Translations under genes and position numbers: made by a program
Assembly (NCBI GenBank): GCA_963735445.1
Contig: CAVTLC010000031.1
Coordinates: 1-64,000, forward strand
Direction of reading: 5' to 3'
From: AP-15 sp963735445
GTDB taxonomy: Bacteria > Pseudomonadota > Alphaproteobacteria > ATCC43930 > CGMCC-115725
DNA length: 64,000 nucleotides
Notes under the pieces: model-generated
Told to the model about the DNA's origin: nothing
The model's input: only the letters and a program-made list of their open reading frames with translations
Databases searched by the model: none
In this document: one piece after another, positions 36,377 to 45,209 of the stretch
How positions within the stretch are numbered: the first letter of the stretch is position 1
Layout: each line of letters opens with the position of its first letter

Positions 36377-37494
36377 GTGCGGATCGGCGCGAAGCCGTTG
36401 AACCCGACCGAGGCATAGCTCGCCGTGTAGGCGCCGGCAGCCAGGATCTCGACCTTGTCGCCGACTTCGAGCCCGAGGGGCAGCCGGTATTCGGTCTTCT
36501 CATAAAGGATGTCGGCGCTGTCGCAAGTCGGCCCGGCAAGGATCACCGGCCCGCATTGACCGTCGCGGCCGGGGGTCGCGATCCGGTATTTGATGCTCTC
36601 GTCCATGGTCTCGGCGAGGCCATTGAACTTGCCGACATCGAGATAGACCCAGCGCCGGTCGTCGCCGCCGCCCTTTTCTGAAATCAGCACGACTTCGCTC
36701 TGGATCACCCCGGCGTCGCCAACCAGCGAACGCCCCGGCTCGATGATGATCTCGGGCAAGTGATTGCCAAAATGCCTGGTGACCGCCGCCATTACCGCCC
36801 GGGCGTAGCGCTCGATGGCCGGCACCTCGCCGGTGTAATGCGCCGGAAACCCGCCGCCGATATTGACCATTCGGAGATCGATATCGGCGTCCGCGAGCAG
36901 CGAGAACATACGCGCCGCGGCGCCGACCGCCCGATCCCACTGGGCGAGGTCGGTTTGCTGTGACCCGACATGAAACGACACACCGTAAGGATCGAGGCCG
37001 AGTTCACGCGCCCGGCGCAGAAGATCGATCGCCATCTCCGGCGCGCAGCCGAATTTACGCGACAATGGCCAATCCGCCCCTTGGCAATCGACGAGAATGC
37101 GGCAGAAGACCTGCGCTCCGGGCGCCGATCTCGACAATTTTTCCAGCTCCCTGGCACTGTCGAAAGCGAACAGCCGCAGTCCGGCATCGAAGGCAAACGC
37201 GATGTCCTTTTCCTTTTTTATTGTGTTGCCAAAGGAGAGCCGCTCAGCGGTGACGCCGCTTTGCAGACACAGTTCGATCTCCCCACGGCTAGCCACGTCG
37301 AAATTGGCGCCCTTGCTTTCGAGCATGGCAACAATCGCCGCTGCCGGATTGGCCTTGACCGCATAAAACACACGCGCCAATGGCAAATGCCGGCGCAAAG
37401 CATCATAGGCCTGAGCAATTACATCGAGATCGACAACGAGGCAGGGCGTTTCGGGTGAATTATCGGCGAGGAATCGTGCAATCCTCTCATTCAT
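36364..37494 (-). CDS. Ornithine/lysine decarboxylase (type III PLP fold)
   Basis: A 376-aa PLP enzyme of the alanine-racemase-fold decarboxylases, which makes putrescine (or cadaverine) for polyamine supply. PLP lysine K47 lies in VFYAVKANP; GGGFP (213-217) and EPGR (252-255) bind the phosphate; C324 in GPTCDSADIL is the active-site Cys from the partner subunit. Length and motifs fit eukaryotic-like ODC and the alphaproteobacterial lysine/ornithine decarboxylase. An arginine or diaminopimelate enzyme is less likely because those have longer insertions. The long upstream region contains hairpins that may be a regulatory leader. Confidence 0.92.
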   Translation of the reverse strand: MNERIARFLADNSPETPCLVVDLDVIAQAYDALRRHLPLARVFYAVKANPAAAIVAMLESKGANFDVASRGEIELCLQSGVTAERLSFGNTIKKEKDIAFAFDAGLRLFAFDSARELEKLSRSAPGAQVFCRILVDCQGADWPLSRKFGCAPEMAIDLLRRARELGLDPYGVSFHVGSQQTDLAQWDRAVGAAARMFSLLADADIDLRMVNIGGGFPAHYTGEVPAIERYARAVMAAVTRHFGNHLPEIIIEPGRSLVGDAGVIQSEVVLISEKGGGDDRRWVYLDVGKFNGLAETMDESIKYRIATPGRDGQCGPVILAGPTCDSADILYEKTEYRLPLGLEVGDKVEILAAGAYTASYASVGFNGFAPIRTYCI

Positions 37495-38059
37495 TCCTGG
37501 GGGTCATCCTTCCCGCAAAGCGGCTTTAGCGAAGCAGGTGCGGACGATCGTCGTCGGGACCGCGCCAGCGGAATCGACCGCAAGCGCGCTCTCTAACTTT
37601 GATCGAGCGCGAGCTTAATGAGTGCCAAACCGATATTCAGAATCGGTTCGGCTGATCTTGCTGCTTAGCTTAAACTACTTGGGTCGATGACCCGGTTGCC
37701 CCGCCCACGAAGGCGCGTCCCGCGGAGGTTCGCGTCAGGACAGGGCACCACGCCCCTCAGTCGGATAGCAACCATATCGACCTCCCTCTCGGGACCGGCG
37801 TTGCGGCCGGACGACCAAAAAGGACGCGTTACGTCGTTGCATAACCACCATGGGCCATAGGCACGTGCGAGTGCGTCGAGTGGCGGATAGATACGCCGAT
37901 TTGACCGCAGCGCAAGCGGCATTTCCCAAAAATTTGCTGCTTAACCAACTTTGTGCGGCCCGCGGCCGATCACGGCGCCGGTTCGGGGGTCGCCAGTCCT
38001 CCCACACTGTATCCGCGGCCGTTCAGGGTGGAACCAGCCGCGGATTGGTGCAGGTCACC
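37495..38059 (-). other. Long intergenic region; possible leader of the decarboxylase gene
   Basis: No protein gene is convincing in these 565 bases. On the minus strand, within 170 bases of the decarboxylase start, there are two inverted repeats: arms ACCGAT/ATCGGT at about 37632-37652 and arms CGCGCTC/GAGCGCG at about 37585-37612. Alphaproteobacterial ornithine decarboxylase genes are known to carry a structured leader (the speF motif, Rfam). I cannot match its consensus by eye, so this is only a candidate. Confidence 0.3.
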
Positions 38060-38560
38060 TTAACTGGCCGGTACCGGTTGCCACTGGGTGTAGCATTGGG
38101 CGACGTAAGGATAGTACCCAGCGGGATTGGAACAGTAGTACCAAGTCTGTGCCGTCGTATAGGGCGCCGTATAGCCGTAGTAGCTGGAGGCCGCGTCAGA
38201 CGGATAGTCGTCCCAGCCCCATGGATAACCGAGCCCAGTCGCTAATCCGAGCCCGAAACCAGGATAAAACCCATTATAGAAGCCGCCGTGATAGCCCCCG
38301 CCGTGATAGCCGCCATGGAAGCCTCCCCCATGGGCAAAACCGCCATGCCATCCATGGCCACCGCCGCCGTGGAAGCCGCCACCATGGAACCCACCACCGC
38401 CATGAAAACCGCCGCCGCCGTGACCACCGCCGCCACCGCCATGCGCGGCCAGAGCGTTACCGGAGGCACCGAGAACAGCTGAAAACAATACTGCTGCAGC
38501 AGCTCTTCCAAGCCGCCTTCGTAACGGCGCCTGTTCTGTTGTCTCGCTTGATTGGTGCAT
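38060..38560 (-). CDS. Glycine/histidine-rich exported protein
   Basis: A 166-aa exported protein. After an N-terminal basic stretch and hydrophobic core, the signal peptide probably ends GNALA at about residue 39. Residues 40-95 are almost only Gly and His with Phe/Tyr, in short units such as GGGFHGG and HGWHGG. The C-terminal part has a Cys pair in WYYCSNPAGYYPYVAQCY, a motif seen in many small proteobacterial envelope proteins. The His-rich stretch could bind metal ions, but no function is known. Confidence 0.8.
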   Translation of the reverse strand: MHQSSETTEQAPLRRRLGRAAAAVLFSAVLGASGNALAAHGGGGGGHGGGGFHGGGGFHGGGFHGGGGHGWHGGFAHGGGFHGGYHGGGYHGGFYNGFYPGFGLGLATGLGYPWGWDDYPSDAASSYYGYTAPYTTAQTWYYCSNPAGYYPYVAQCYTQWQPVPAS

Positions 38561-38714
38561 CGAGAAACTCCCGTAAACTCCCCGTCGAACTCGTCTTTAT
38601 GTTGGCGAGTGCGCCGTTGAGCTTGTTTCGCAGTGCACCTGATGTGTTGCCGTCCCTCAGTCGAACCAGGAAATTTCGGTAAAATTTGGTAACCGCAGCG
38701 GCTCGGAGTTCGGC

Positions 38715-39200
38715 TCAGCCGAGCGCTTTCTCCAGCAGGTCGAGCGCGGCGATCGAGAAGGTCCGCATATTGTCGAGGCGATCGCTCTTACCGGTCTCGA
38801 CTGTCGTCGAACGCTCGCCATTGGGTCCGATCACGGCGATGCACGAATGCCCGGCCGCGTGACCATAGCGGCTGCCGGTCGGCCCGGCCGTGCCGGTCTC
38901 GCCGAGTGACCATGTCGTCGCCAGCTTGCCGCGGATTTTGCGTGCAAATAACAGCGCATAGGGTTCGGTCGAGGGCGTGATGCCGGTCAACTCTTGCTCG
39001 GTCACGCCGAGGAGTTCCGCCCGGGACTGACGCGTGTAGACGACCCCGCCGCCCAAAAAATAAGCGGACGCCCCGGGGATCGCCAACAATGCCGCCGATA
39101 GCAGCCCGGCGGTCGAGGATTCCGCGACCGAGATCGTCTCGTTGCGGGCCTTGAGCTTTGCGGCGATCCGTTCCGCCTGGGGTAGCAGATCCTGTAACAT
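38715..39200 (-). CDS. pncC: CinA-family nicotinamide-nucleotide amidohydrolase
   Basis: A 161-aa protein equal to the CinA C-terminal domain. PncC deamidates NMN to nicotinic-acid mononucleotide in pyridine-nucleotide salvage. Family marks are VAESSTAGLLSAALLAIPGAS, GGGVVYTRQSRAELLGV and WSLGETGTAGPTGSRYGHAAG. There is no N-terminal MoaB-like domain, so it is the stand-alone form. The ATG at 39200 has GGAGG nearby. It is divergent from the enoyl-CoA hydratase-family gene at 39251. Confidence 0.9.
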   Translation of the reverse strand: MLQDLLPQAERIAAKLKARNETISVAESSTAGLLSAALLAIPGASAYFLGGGVVYTRQSRAELLGVTEQELTGITPSTEPYALLFARKIRGKLATTWSLGETGTAGPTGSRYGHAAGHSCIAVIGPNGERSTTVETGKSDRLDNMRTFSIAALDLLEKALG

Positions 39201-39250
39201 CTAGACCTCCGTTCCTGAGCCGAGATTGACGCCGCGAGAGGAGCCCCGCG

Positions 39251-40030
39251 ATGACCTACGAAACGATCCTCTACGCCGAGGACGGGCCGGTTGGGACGCT
39301 AACCCTGAACCGCCCCGAAGACGGCAACATGTTCACCGCCACCATGTGCCACGAGATCCGCGATTGCATCAACCTCGTGCGCCGCGAGACCCGCACCCGC
39401 GTGCTGGTTATCACCGGCGCCGGCGACCGGTTTTTCTGTATTGGCGGGCGCAAGGAGGGAATGGAGGACACGTTGCTTTACGCTGGCGTGCTGCCGACGC
39501 TCGACATGTATGAAAGCATCGAGCGATTGCAAAAGCCGGTTATCGCCTCGGTCAACGGCTATGCGGTCGGCGGCGGCAATGTGCTGCAAGTCATGTGCGA
39601 CATCACGATCGCCAAGGAGAGCGCCGTCTTCCGCCAGGTCGGACCGATGATGGGCAGTTTCGACGCCGGGTTTGGCACGTGGTATCTCGAAGACCTGGTC
39701 GGCAAGAAAAAGGCGAAGGAAATCTGGTTCCGCAACCCGCGGATGACGGCGCGCGAGGCGCTCGAACTCGGCATGATCAACCAGGTCGTCCCGGATGACC
39801 AGCTTGCCGCGGCAACCCGCGAGATGGCGCTCGAAATCGCCGAGCGCGGCGCTTTTGCATTGGCGGCGATCAAGACCGCGTTCAGTGCGCGGCACGGCGG
39901 GGTCGGCGGGCTCGCGCGCATGGCCCACGATCTGGTTCTGCGCGAATATCTCGAAACCGAGGAATCGCACGAACTCGGCCGCGCCTTCGCCGAACGCCGC
40001 AAACCCGACCCCGAAAAATTCGGGCATTAG
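39251..40030 (+). CDS. Enoyl-CoA hydratase/isomerase family protein, MenB/BadI-like
   Basis: A 259-aa crotonase-fold enzyme. The oxyanion-hole segments are GAGDRFFCIGGRKEG and ASVNGYAVGGGNVLQVMCD. Then GPMMGSFDAGFGTWYLEDLVGKKKAKEIWF and MTAREALELGMINQVVPDDQL follow. The latter two are closer to MenB and BadI (2-ketocyclohexanecarboxyl-CoA hydrolase) than to ordinary hydratases, which have an ExxxG-type Glu pair. A ring-opening or ring-closing reaction on an acyl-CoA is therefore possible. It is followed by an AliA-like ligase and another crotonase, which supports a role in alicyclic-acid breakdown; no menaquinone genes are near. Confidence 0.82.
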   Translation: MTYETILYAEDGPVGTLTLNRPEDGNMFTATMCHEIRDCINLVRRETRTRVLVITGAGDRFFCIGGRKEGMEDTLLYAGVLPTLDMYESIERLQKPVIASVNGYAVGGGNVLQVMCDITIAKESAVFRQVGPMMGSFDAGFGTWYLEDLVGKKKAKEIWFRNPRMTAREALELGMINQVVPDDQLAAATREMALEIAERGAFALAAIKTAFSARHGGVGGLARMAHDLVLREYLETEESHELGRAFAERRKPDPEKFGH

Positions 40031-40134
40031 GATACGACAAGAAGCCGTCCTTATGCCAATCGACGCGATCCTAACGCAATCATCCAGACGCTTCAGCGCA
40101 ACCCTCTACTCTCGGTGCCGGATAGAAGCTGGCT

Positions 40135-41778
40135 ATGACGAATACTCTGCTGACATTGCATGATCCCGAATTGGCCCGGCGGTATTACGAGCAGGGGCTC
40201 TGGCGGCGGGATACATTGTATTCGCTGCTCACCCAGCATGCAGAGCGGCGGCCCGACGCGTTTGCAGTCCGCGACGGCGCCCGGCGGCTAACCTGGCGCA
40301 AATTGCTGGCGATGGTCGATGCCGTTGCCGCCGACCTGCACGAGGCCGGGCTCAAGCGCGGCGAGCGGGTCTCGATATGGCTGCCGAACCGGGTCGAGTC
40401 GGTCGCAATCTTGCTCGCCTGTTCACGTCAGGGCTATGTCTGCAACCCTTCGCTGCACCAGAATTACCGGGTCGGCGAGATCGTGGAATTGTTGTCACGC
40501 ATCCGGGCGGCGGCTTTGTTCGCACAGCCCGGCTACGGCGCCGATGCGCGCACCGCCGACATCTTCGCCGCGGCCCAGGCGCTGCCCTCGTTGCGCCGCC
40601 TCTATTCGCTCGGCGACGGCCCCAGCGACTCTGTGCCATTCCCAATCGAACCGGGGCCGCTGCCCGCCGCCCGATCCCGATCCCGACAAGATCGTTTATC
40701 TCGCCTTTACTTCGGGCACGACCGGCACGCCCAAAGGCGTCATGCATTCGGACAACACCTTGCTGGCGAATGGCCGCGCCATGGTCGCCGATTGGGGCCA
40801 CGACGAGCGCTCGGTATTGCTGAGTCTGAGCCCGATGAGCCATCACATCGGCGCCGTCGCGGTCGAGCAGATGATGGCCGCCGGTCTCGAACTCGTTGTC
40901 AATGCGCCCCCGCCGGGCTGACCCCGCTCGATTGGATCATCGAAACCGGCGCCACCTATGTGATGGGCGTGCCGACCCACGCGATGGACATTCTCTCAGA
41001 GCTGCGTCAGCGCCGGCTCGATCGGCTGGGCCAGGTCAAGGTGTTTTACATGGCCGGCTCGCCAATCCCGCGCGAAACCGCGCAAGCCTTTCTCGACCGC
41101 GATGTGCTGCCGCAAAACGTCTACGGCATGACCGAGAACGGCTCGCACCAATACACCCTGCCGAGCGACGACCCGCAGACGATTGTCGAGACTTGCGGAC
41201 GCGCCTGCGCTGCTTACGAAATCCGGATTTGGGACCAGGACAATCCCGATATCGAGGCGCCGCCGGGTGCGGTTGGCGAGATCGGCGGACGCGGCGCCTG
41301 TTTGACGCTCGGCTATTTCGACAATCAGCAAGCGACCGAGGAATCGTTCAACCGCGACGGATGGTTTATGAGCGGCGATCTCGGCCGGCTGAATGATAAT
41401 GGCTGTCTCGAAATCGTCGGCCGCAAAAAGGATCTGATCATCCGCGGCGGACACAACATCCATCCGGCGCGCATTGAGGATCTAGCGATGCGGCACGCCG
41501 CAGTTGCGCGCTGCGCCGCCTTTTCGATTGCCGACGCGCGGCTCGGCGAGAAGGTGTGTCTCGCGGTGATCGCCCATGACGGCGAGACCGTCGAGCCCGG
41601 TGATCTGCTCGCCCATCTCGATCATGCCGGCCTGTCGCGCTACGACATGCCCGAGTATTTCATCGCCTTGACCGAGTTTCCGCTGACCGCCAGCGGCAAG
41701 ATCCTGAAGCGCGAATTGGTGGAATGGGCGAAGGACGGCCGCATCTCCCCGACCCCGATCCGATGGCTGGGGAGTTGA
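40135..41778 (+). CDS. Acyl-CoA synthetase (AMP-binding, cyclohexanecarboxylate-CoA ligase-like), two frameshifts
   Basis: An ANL-superfamily ligase of about 548 aa that activates a carboxylic acid via acyl-AMP. Its N- and C-terminal parts share one frame, but about 85 residues between roughly 40665 and 40912 are read out of phase. There the true frame gives DKIVYLAFTSGTTGTPKGVM (the ATP loop) and LSPMSHHIGAVAVEQMMAAG. One extra C near 40665 and one lost base near 40912 compensate, so no stop appears and the error is easy to miss. Downstream are YGMTENGSHQYT, GDLGRLNDNGCLEI and the catalytic Lys in LTASGKILKRE. Overall it resembles AliA. Confidence 0.83.
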   Translation: MTNTLLTLHDPELARRYYEQGLWRRDTLYSLLTQHAERRPDAFAVRDGARRLTWRKLLAMVDAVAADLHEAGLKRGERVSIWLPNRVESVAILLACSRQGYVCNPSLHQNYRVGEIVELLSRIRAAALFAQPGYGADARTADIFAAAQALPSLRRLYSLGDGPSDSVPFPIEPGPLPAARSRSRQDRLSRLYFGHDRHAQRRHAFGQHLAGEWPRHGRRLGPRRALGIAESEPDEPSHRRRRGRADDGRRSRTRCQCAPAGLTPLDWIIETGATYVMGVPTHAMDILSELRQRRLDRLGQVKVFYMAGSPIPRETAQAFLDRDVLPQNVYGMTENGSHQYTLPSDDPQTIVETCGRACAAYEIRIWDQDNPDIEAPPGAVGEIGGRGACLTLGYFDNQQATEESFNRDGWFMSGDLGRLNDNGCLEIVGRKKDLIIRGGHNIHPARIEDLAMRHAAVARCAAFSIADARLGEKVCLAVIAHDGETVEPGDLLAHLDHAGLSRYDMPEYFIALTEFPLTASGKILKRELVEWAKDGRISPTPIRWLGS

Positions 41779-41782
41779 TCTG

Positions 41783-42551
41783 ATGAGCCTGCAGCTGAGG
41801 CGGCTCGACGAACTCGCGCTGATCACGCTCGATCGCCCGGCGGCATTGAATGCGCTAAGCTTTGCGCTGCTGCGCGAGCTTGGCACTGCCTTCGACGAAG
41901 TCGCCGCGTCCGACGCTCGCGGTCTGTTGATCACCGGCGCCGGCGACCGCGCGTTTTGCGCTGGGGCCGACATCAGCGAACTGATGGGCCGCTCGCAGGC
42001 CGCGATCCGCGAGGGTGCGGCTTTTGGTCAGATGATTATGGCCAAGCTCGATGCGCTGGCGATCCCGTCGATCGCGCTGGTAAACGGCTATGCCTTTGGC
42101 GGCGGCCTCGAACTCGCGCTTGCTTGCACATTTCGGATTGCCGCTCCGAGCGCCCGGCTCGGTCTGCCCGAAATCAAGCTCGGTCTGATACCCGGGTTAT
42201 GGCGGAACCCAGCGCTTGCCGCGGCTGATCGGCGAAGCCCGCGCGCTCGAATTGATCCTGACCGGCCGCGCCGTCCCCGCAGAAGAGGCGTTGGCGATCG
42301 GTCTCGTCAACCGCATCGCCGATGGCGATTTGATCGAAGCCGGCAAGAGTTACGCGCGGGAGATGACCGGGTATAGCCTGCGTGCCCTCGCTCTCGCCCG
42401 TGACGCGGTGCAGCGCGGGCTGCAGACCACATTGCGTGAGGGGTTGGCCATCGAAGCCGACCTCAACACTTTGGCCTTTGAGACCGACGATGCGACCGAG
42501 GGGATGGCCGCCTTTCTCGAAAAGCGCAAACCGGTGTTCCGCGACCGCTAA
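41783..42551 (+). CDS. Enoyl-CoA hydratase, frameshifted
   Basis: A crotonase-fold hydratase of about 256 aa when restored, adding water to trans-2-enoyl-CoA. Motifs are GAGDRAFCAGADISEL (with the first oxyanion-hole region), NGYAFGGGLELALACTFRIA and GLPEIKLGLIPG. After IPG the recorded frame fails and ends at 42376. The true frame reads YGGTQRLPRLIGEARALELILTG to 42551. GGG at about 42192-42194 should be GG, so one base is inserted. The ATG at 41783 is four bases after the ligase stop, with GGGGAG upstream: the pair is an operon. It could serve as a BadK-like cyclohexenecarboxyl-CoA hydratase. Confidence 0.86.
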
Positions 42552-42557
42552 TCTCCG

Positions 42558-43157
42558 TTAGAAGCCGCGCTGTGGATTGAGCCGGCGGTAACTGCTCCCA
42601 TCATCGACATCTTCGAGCGTGTCGACAAAGCCGACCGAGACATCGCGCGGCAGCTCCTCGAGCGTATCAGCAAGCGCGTAAGAGCTCGACCAGCGGATAT
42701 TTCCAAACAACGGCGGCAATCGCGGCCGTCGCCGTGCGCCGACCAGCCAGAACCCGCCATCCGCAGCTGGCCCAAAGACCAGATCGCGGCGGCCGAGGCA
42801 GCGGAATGCGGCGGCGATATGCCGGGCCGAGAGCGCCGGAATGTCGCTGCCGATCAGCACCACCGGGCCGGACGGGGCCGTCGCCATGACGCGGCGCATG
42901 CGGACGCCGAGATCGCCGGCTCCTTGCGGCACAACCTCGATCCCACGATGCCATCTGCAAGCCGCGCGGCGCGCCCGGTCCGGTGTGATCGCCAGCCGTA
43001 GCCGCCAACGCCTATCGCCCGCCAGCCGGCGCAGCAGCCGCGCGATCATCAGACGCTCGAAGCGCAATGCCGCAACATCGCCGATCTCGCGAGCCAACCG
43101 CCGCTTGCCGCGCCCCAGGGCCGGCGCGCGCACGAATAGGATCAGGTGGCCTCGCAT
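42558..43157 (-). CDS. TIGR04282/DUF2064-family glycosyltransferase-like protein
   Basis: A 199-aa nucleotidyl/glycosyltransferase-like protein of the DUF2064 (TIGR04282) family. It has LILFVRAPALGRGKRRLA, VVPQGAGDLGVRMRRVM, PVVLIGSDIPALSARHI and DLVFGPAADGGFWLVGAR, the family's sugar-nucleotide-type pattern. The start ATG at 43157 overlaps the stop of the upstream TIGR04283 gene (TAATG), so they are coupled. These two families are often named for arsenosugar biosynthesis; no arsenic methyltransferase is in the window, so the pathway here is open. Confidence 0.85.
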   Translation of the reverse strand: MRGHLILFVRAPALGRGKRRLAREIGDVAALRFERLMIARLLRRLAGDRRWRLRLAITPDRARRAACRWHRGIEVVPQGAGDLGVRMRRVMATAPSGPVVLIGSDIPALSARHIAAAFRCLGRRDLVFGPAADGGFWLVGARRRPRLPPLFGNIRWSSSYALADTLEELPRDVSVGFVDTLEDVDDGSSYRRLNPQRGF

Positions 43158-43771
43158 TAGCCGTAAATCCGGGCGATGCGCACCGGGCTGACGCCGGCAA
43201 AATACAGCGCCAGACAGAACAGGTTGCGCAGGGACCGCTGCCAATAGCCGTCGCGCCGATATCGCGTAGCTGAGGAGACGGCACGAGCGCCGATACGCGC
43301 CAGTCGCCGCCGGCCGAGGCGGCGCACCAGCTCGACATCCTCCATCAACGGCAGCGGCGCGAACCCGTCGATCGCGTCATAAAGGCTCCGGCTGATCAGC
43401 AAGCCCTGATCGCCATACGGCAGGCTAAATACCCGGCAGCGCCAGGCGACGATGTACTCCAGCCGCCGCGCCGCCCGATCGGGGTCATCGAGAGCGAAGT
43501 CGAAATAGCCAGCGAAGCGCCCTGCCGTCGGCGCCGCGATGAACGCGGCGACCGCCTCTGCCCATCCCGGCTCCAGCCGGCAATCGGCGTGCAGAAACAG
43601 CAACCACTTACCCGCGGCAGCCCGGGCGCCCGCGATTAGCTGCGTACCGCGCCCGCGTTTGGCGTCGATCACCAGCGCGCCTGCCGCTTCCGCAACCGTC
43701 ACGGTATCGTCGCTCGAACCGCCATCGGCGATGACGATCTCGCGAACCGTTTCCGAACCCAGCGCCGCCAA
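43157..43771 (-). CDS. TIGR04283-family glycosyltransferase (GT2 fold), N-terminus incomplete
   Basis: A family-2 glycosyltransferase. From the TTG at 43771 it gives 204 aa with VREIVIADGGSSDDTV (UDP/Asp site), LFLHADCRLEPGWAEA (DxD-like), MEDVELVRRLGRRR and YRRDGYWQRSLRNL. In the same frame, homology continues upstream to about 43835 (QISVIIPTLNAAGTLSATLA), which is the normal GT2 N-terminus, so the TTG is not the true start. No ATG, GTG or TTG exists in that frame before the divergent radical SAM gene. A non-standard start or another base error is likely. It is coupled to the TIGR04282 gene. Confidence 0.78.
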   Translation of the reverse strand: MAALGSETVREIVIADGGSSDDTVTVAEAAGALVIDAKRGRGTQLIAGARAAAGKWLLFLHADCRLEPGWAEAVAAFIAAPTAGRFAGYFDFALDDPDRAARRLEYIVAWRCRVFSLPYGDQGLLISRSLYDAIDGFAPLPLMEDVELVRRLGRRRLARIGARAVSSATRYRRDGYWQRSLRNLFCLALYFAGVSPVRIARIYG

Positions 43772-43869
43772 GGTTGCCGATAGGGTCCCGGCCGCGTTCA
43801 GAGTGGGGATGATAACGGAAATTTGCGAAAGTTCTTGATTCGTTCTGAAGGCTCCGGCAAAATCGCGCG

Positions 43870-44952
43870 ATGGATATGCCGGGTGTCATCGTACCCCGCA
43901 AGGGACGGGGTGCTTCGAGCAACGCAAGCGGCCGGTTCGAGGCCGAACAGCGGGTAACGTTTGATGACGGCTGGGGCTCCGCCGATGCCGAGCCGACGCC
44001 GCTAAACACGACGCTTTCGATCGACACGACGCGCACGATCATCGCCCGCAATGACTCGCCTGATATCGGCTTCGATCGGTCGATCAATCCCTATCGCGGC
44101 TGCGAGCATGGCTGCATCTATTGCTATGCGCGGCCGAGCCACGCCTATCTCGGATTGTCGCCGGGGCTCGATTTCGAAAGCCGGATTTTTTACAAGCCGC
44201 AGGCGGCGACATTGCTCGCCGCAGAGCTGCGCAAGAAAGGCTATCTCTGCCGGCCGATTGCGCTCGGCAGCAACACCGATCCCTATCAGCCGGTCGAGCG
44301 CCGGCTCGGCATCACCCGGTCGATCCTCGAAGTGTTGCGCGATTTCCGCCATCCGGTCACGATCGTCAGCAAATCGGCGCTGATCCGGCGCGACATCGAC
44401 ATTCTTGCGGAGATGGCAAAGGAGAAACTGGCGATCGTCACGATATCGGTGACAACGCTCGATCGCAGTTTGGCGCGAGTGATGGAGCCACGGGCCGCCA
44501 CACCCGAACGCCGGCTAGACGCCATCGCCGCGCTTGCCGATGCCGGCATCCCGACCGGTGTCCTCAGCGCTCCGATGATCCCGGCGCTCAACGACAGCGA
44601 ATTGGAGGCGATCCTCGAACGGGCGCGCGCCGCCGGCGCCACCGCGGCCGGCTACACGATGCTGCGGCTGCCGCTCGAATTGAAAGCGCTGTTTCGCGAA
44701 TGGCTCGAAGCCCATTTCCCCGACAAGGCGGCGCATGTCTTATCATTGGTGGCCCAGGCCCATGGCGGGCGGCTCTACGATTCTGCGTGGTCGAAACGGA
44801 TGACCGGCGCCGGGCCCTATGCCGACATGATCCGGCTTCGGTTCGACCGTGCCTGTCGCAAGCTCGGCTTCAACCAACGCACGACCGATCCGCTTGACAC
44901 GACGCGCTTTCGCCCGCCGCCACAGAGCGGGGATCAACTCAACCTATTTTGA
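43870..44952 (+). CDS. PA0069-family radical SAM protein
   Basis: A 360-aa radical SAM enzyme. The 4Fe-4S cluster motif CxxxCxxC is C78-C82-C85 (YRGCEHGCIYCYARPSH). Around it are DIGFDRSINPYRG and YKPQAATLLAAEL, and later LGSNTDPYQPVERRL and VTISVTTLDRSLARVMEPRA. This places it with PA0069/SplB-like proteins, a group related to spore photoproduct lyase with unknown reaction. The ATG at 43870 lies in the short gap from the divergent glycosyltransferase. The C-terminus ends QSGDQLNLF, typical for the family. Confidence 0.9.
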   Translation: MDMPGVIVPRKGRGASSNASGRFEAEQRVTFDDGWGSADAEPTPLNTTLSIDTTRTIIARNDSPDIGFDRSINPYRGCEHGCIYCYARPSHAYLGLSPGLDFESRIFYKPQAATLLAAELRKKGYLCRPIALGSNTDPYQPVERRLGITRSILEVLRDFRHPVTIVSKSALIRRDIDILAEMAKEKLAIVTISVTTLDRSLARVMEPRAATPERRLDAIAALADAGIPTGVLSAPMIPALNDSELEAILERARAAGATAAGYTMLRLPLELKALFREWLEAHFPDKAAHVLSLVAQAHGGRLYDSAWSKRMTGAGPYADMIRLRFDRACRKLGFNQRTTDPLDTTRFRPPPQSGDQLNLF

Positions 44953-45209
44953 CGGGCACCAGTCGTGTCGCATTTGCCGCTACCGCTTGCCTCCGCAAAG
45001 ATGCCGAGCCTAGGCTCGCGCTGTCGAAAAGCAGGCGACACTACGGCCGGATAATGGGTGGCGAGTTCCGCGCCTCTCTATCCAGGAGCTTTCGCGGCTT
45101 GATCGGCGATCACTGTTCAGGTCTTGGTCGGCCCGCGGTTGCGAACTGACCCCGCTCAGTATTACCTGCTGCGCACAGCCCGCTACGCGGTGCCGCCGGA
45201 AAGAGACCG

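Noticed and set aside
37665..38007. Minus-strand open frames upstream of the decarboxylase
   Set aside because: Arg-rich shadow-like sequence without ribosome sites; no coherent protein pattern.
38280..38450. Tandem repeat or CRISPR-like array
   Set aside because: The repeats are codons for Gly/His-rich protein units inside a signal-peptide-bearing gene, without spacers.
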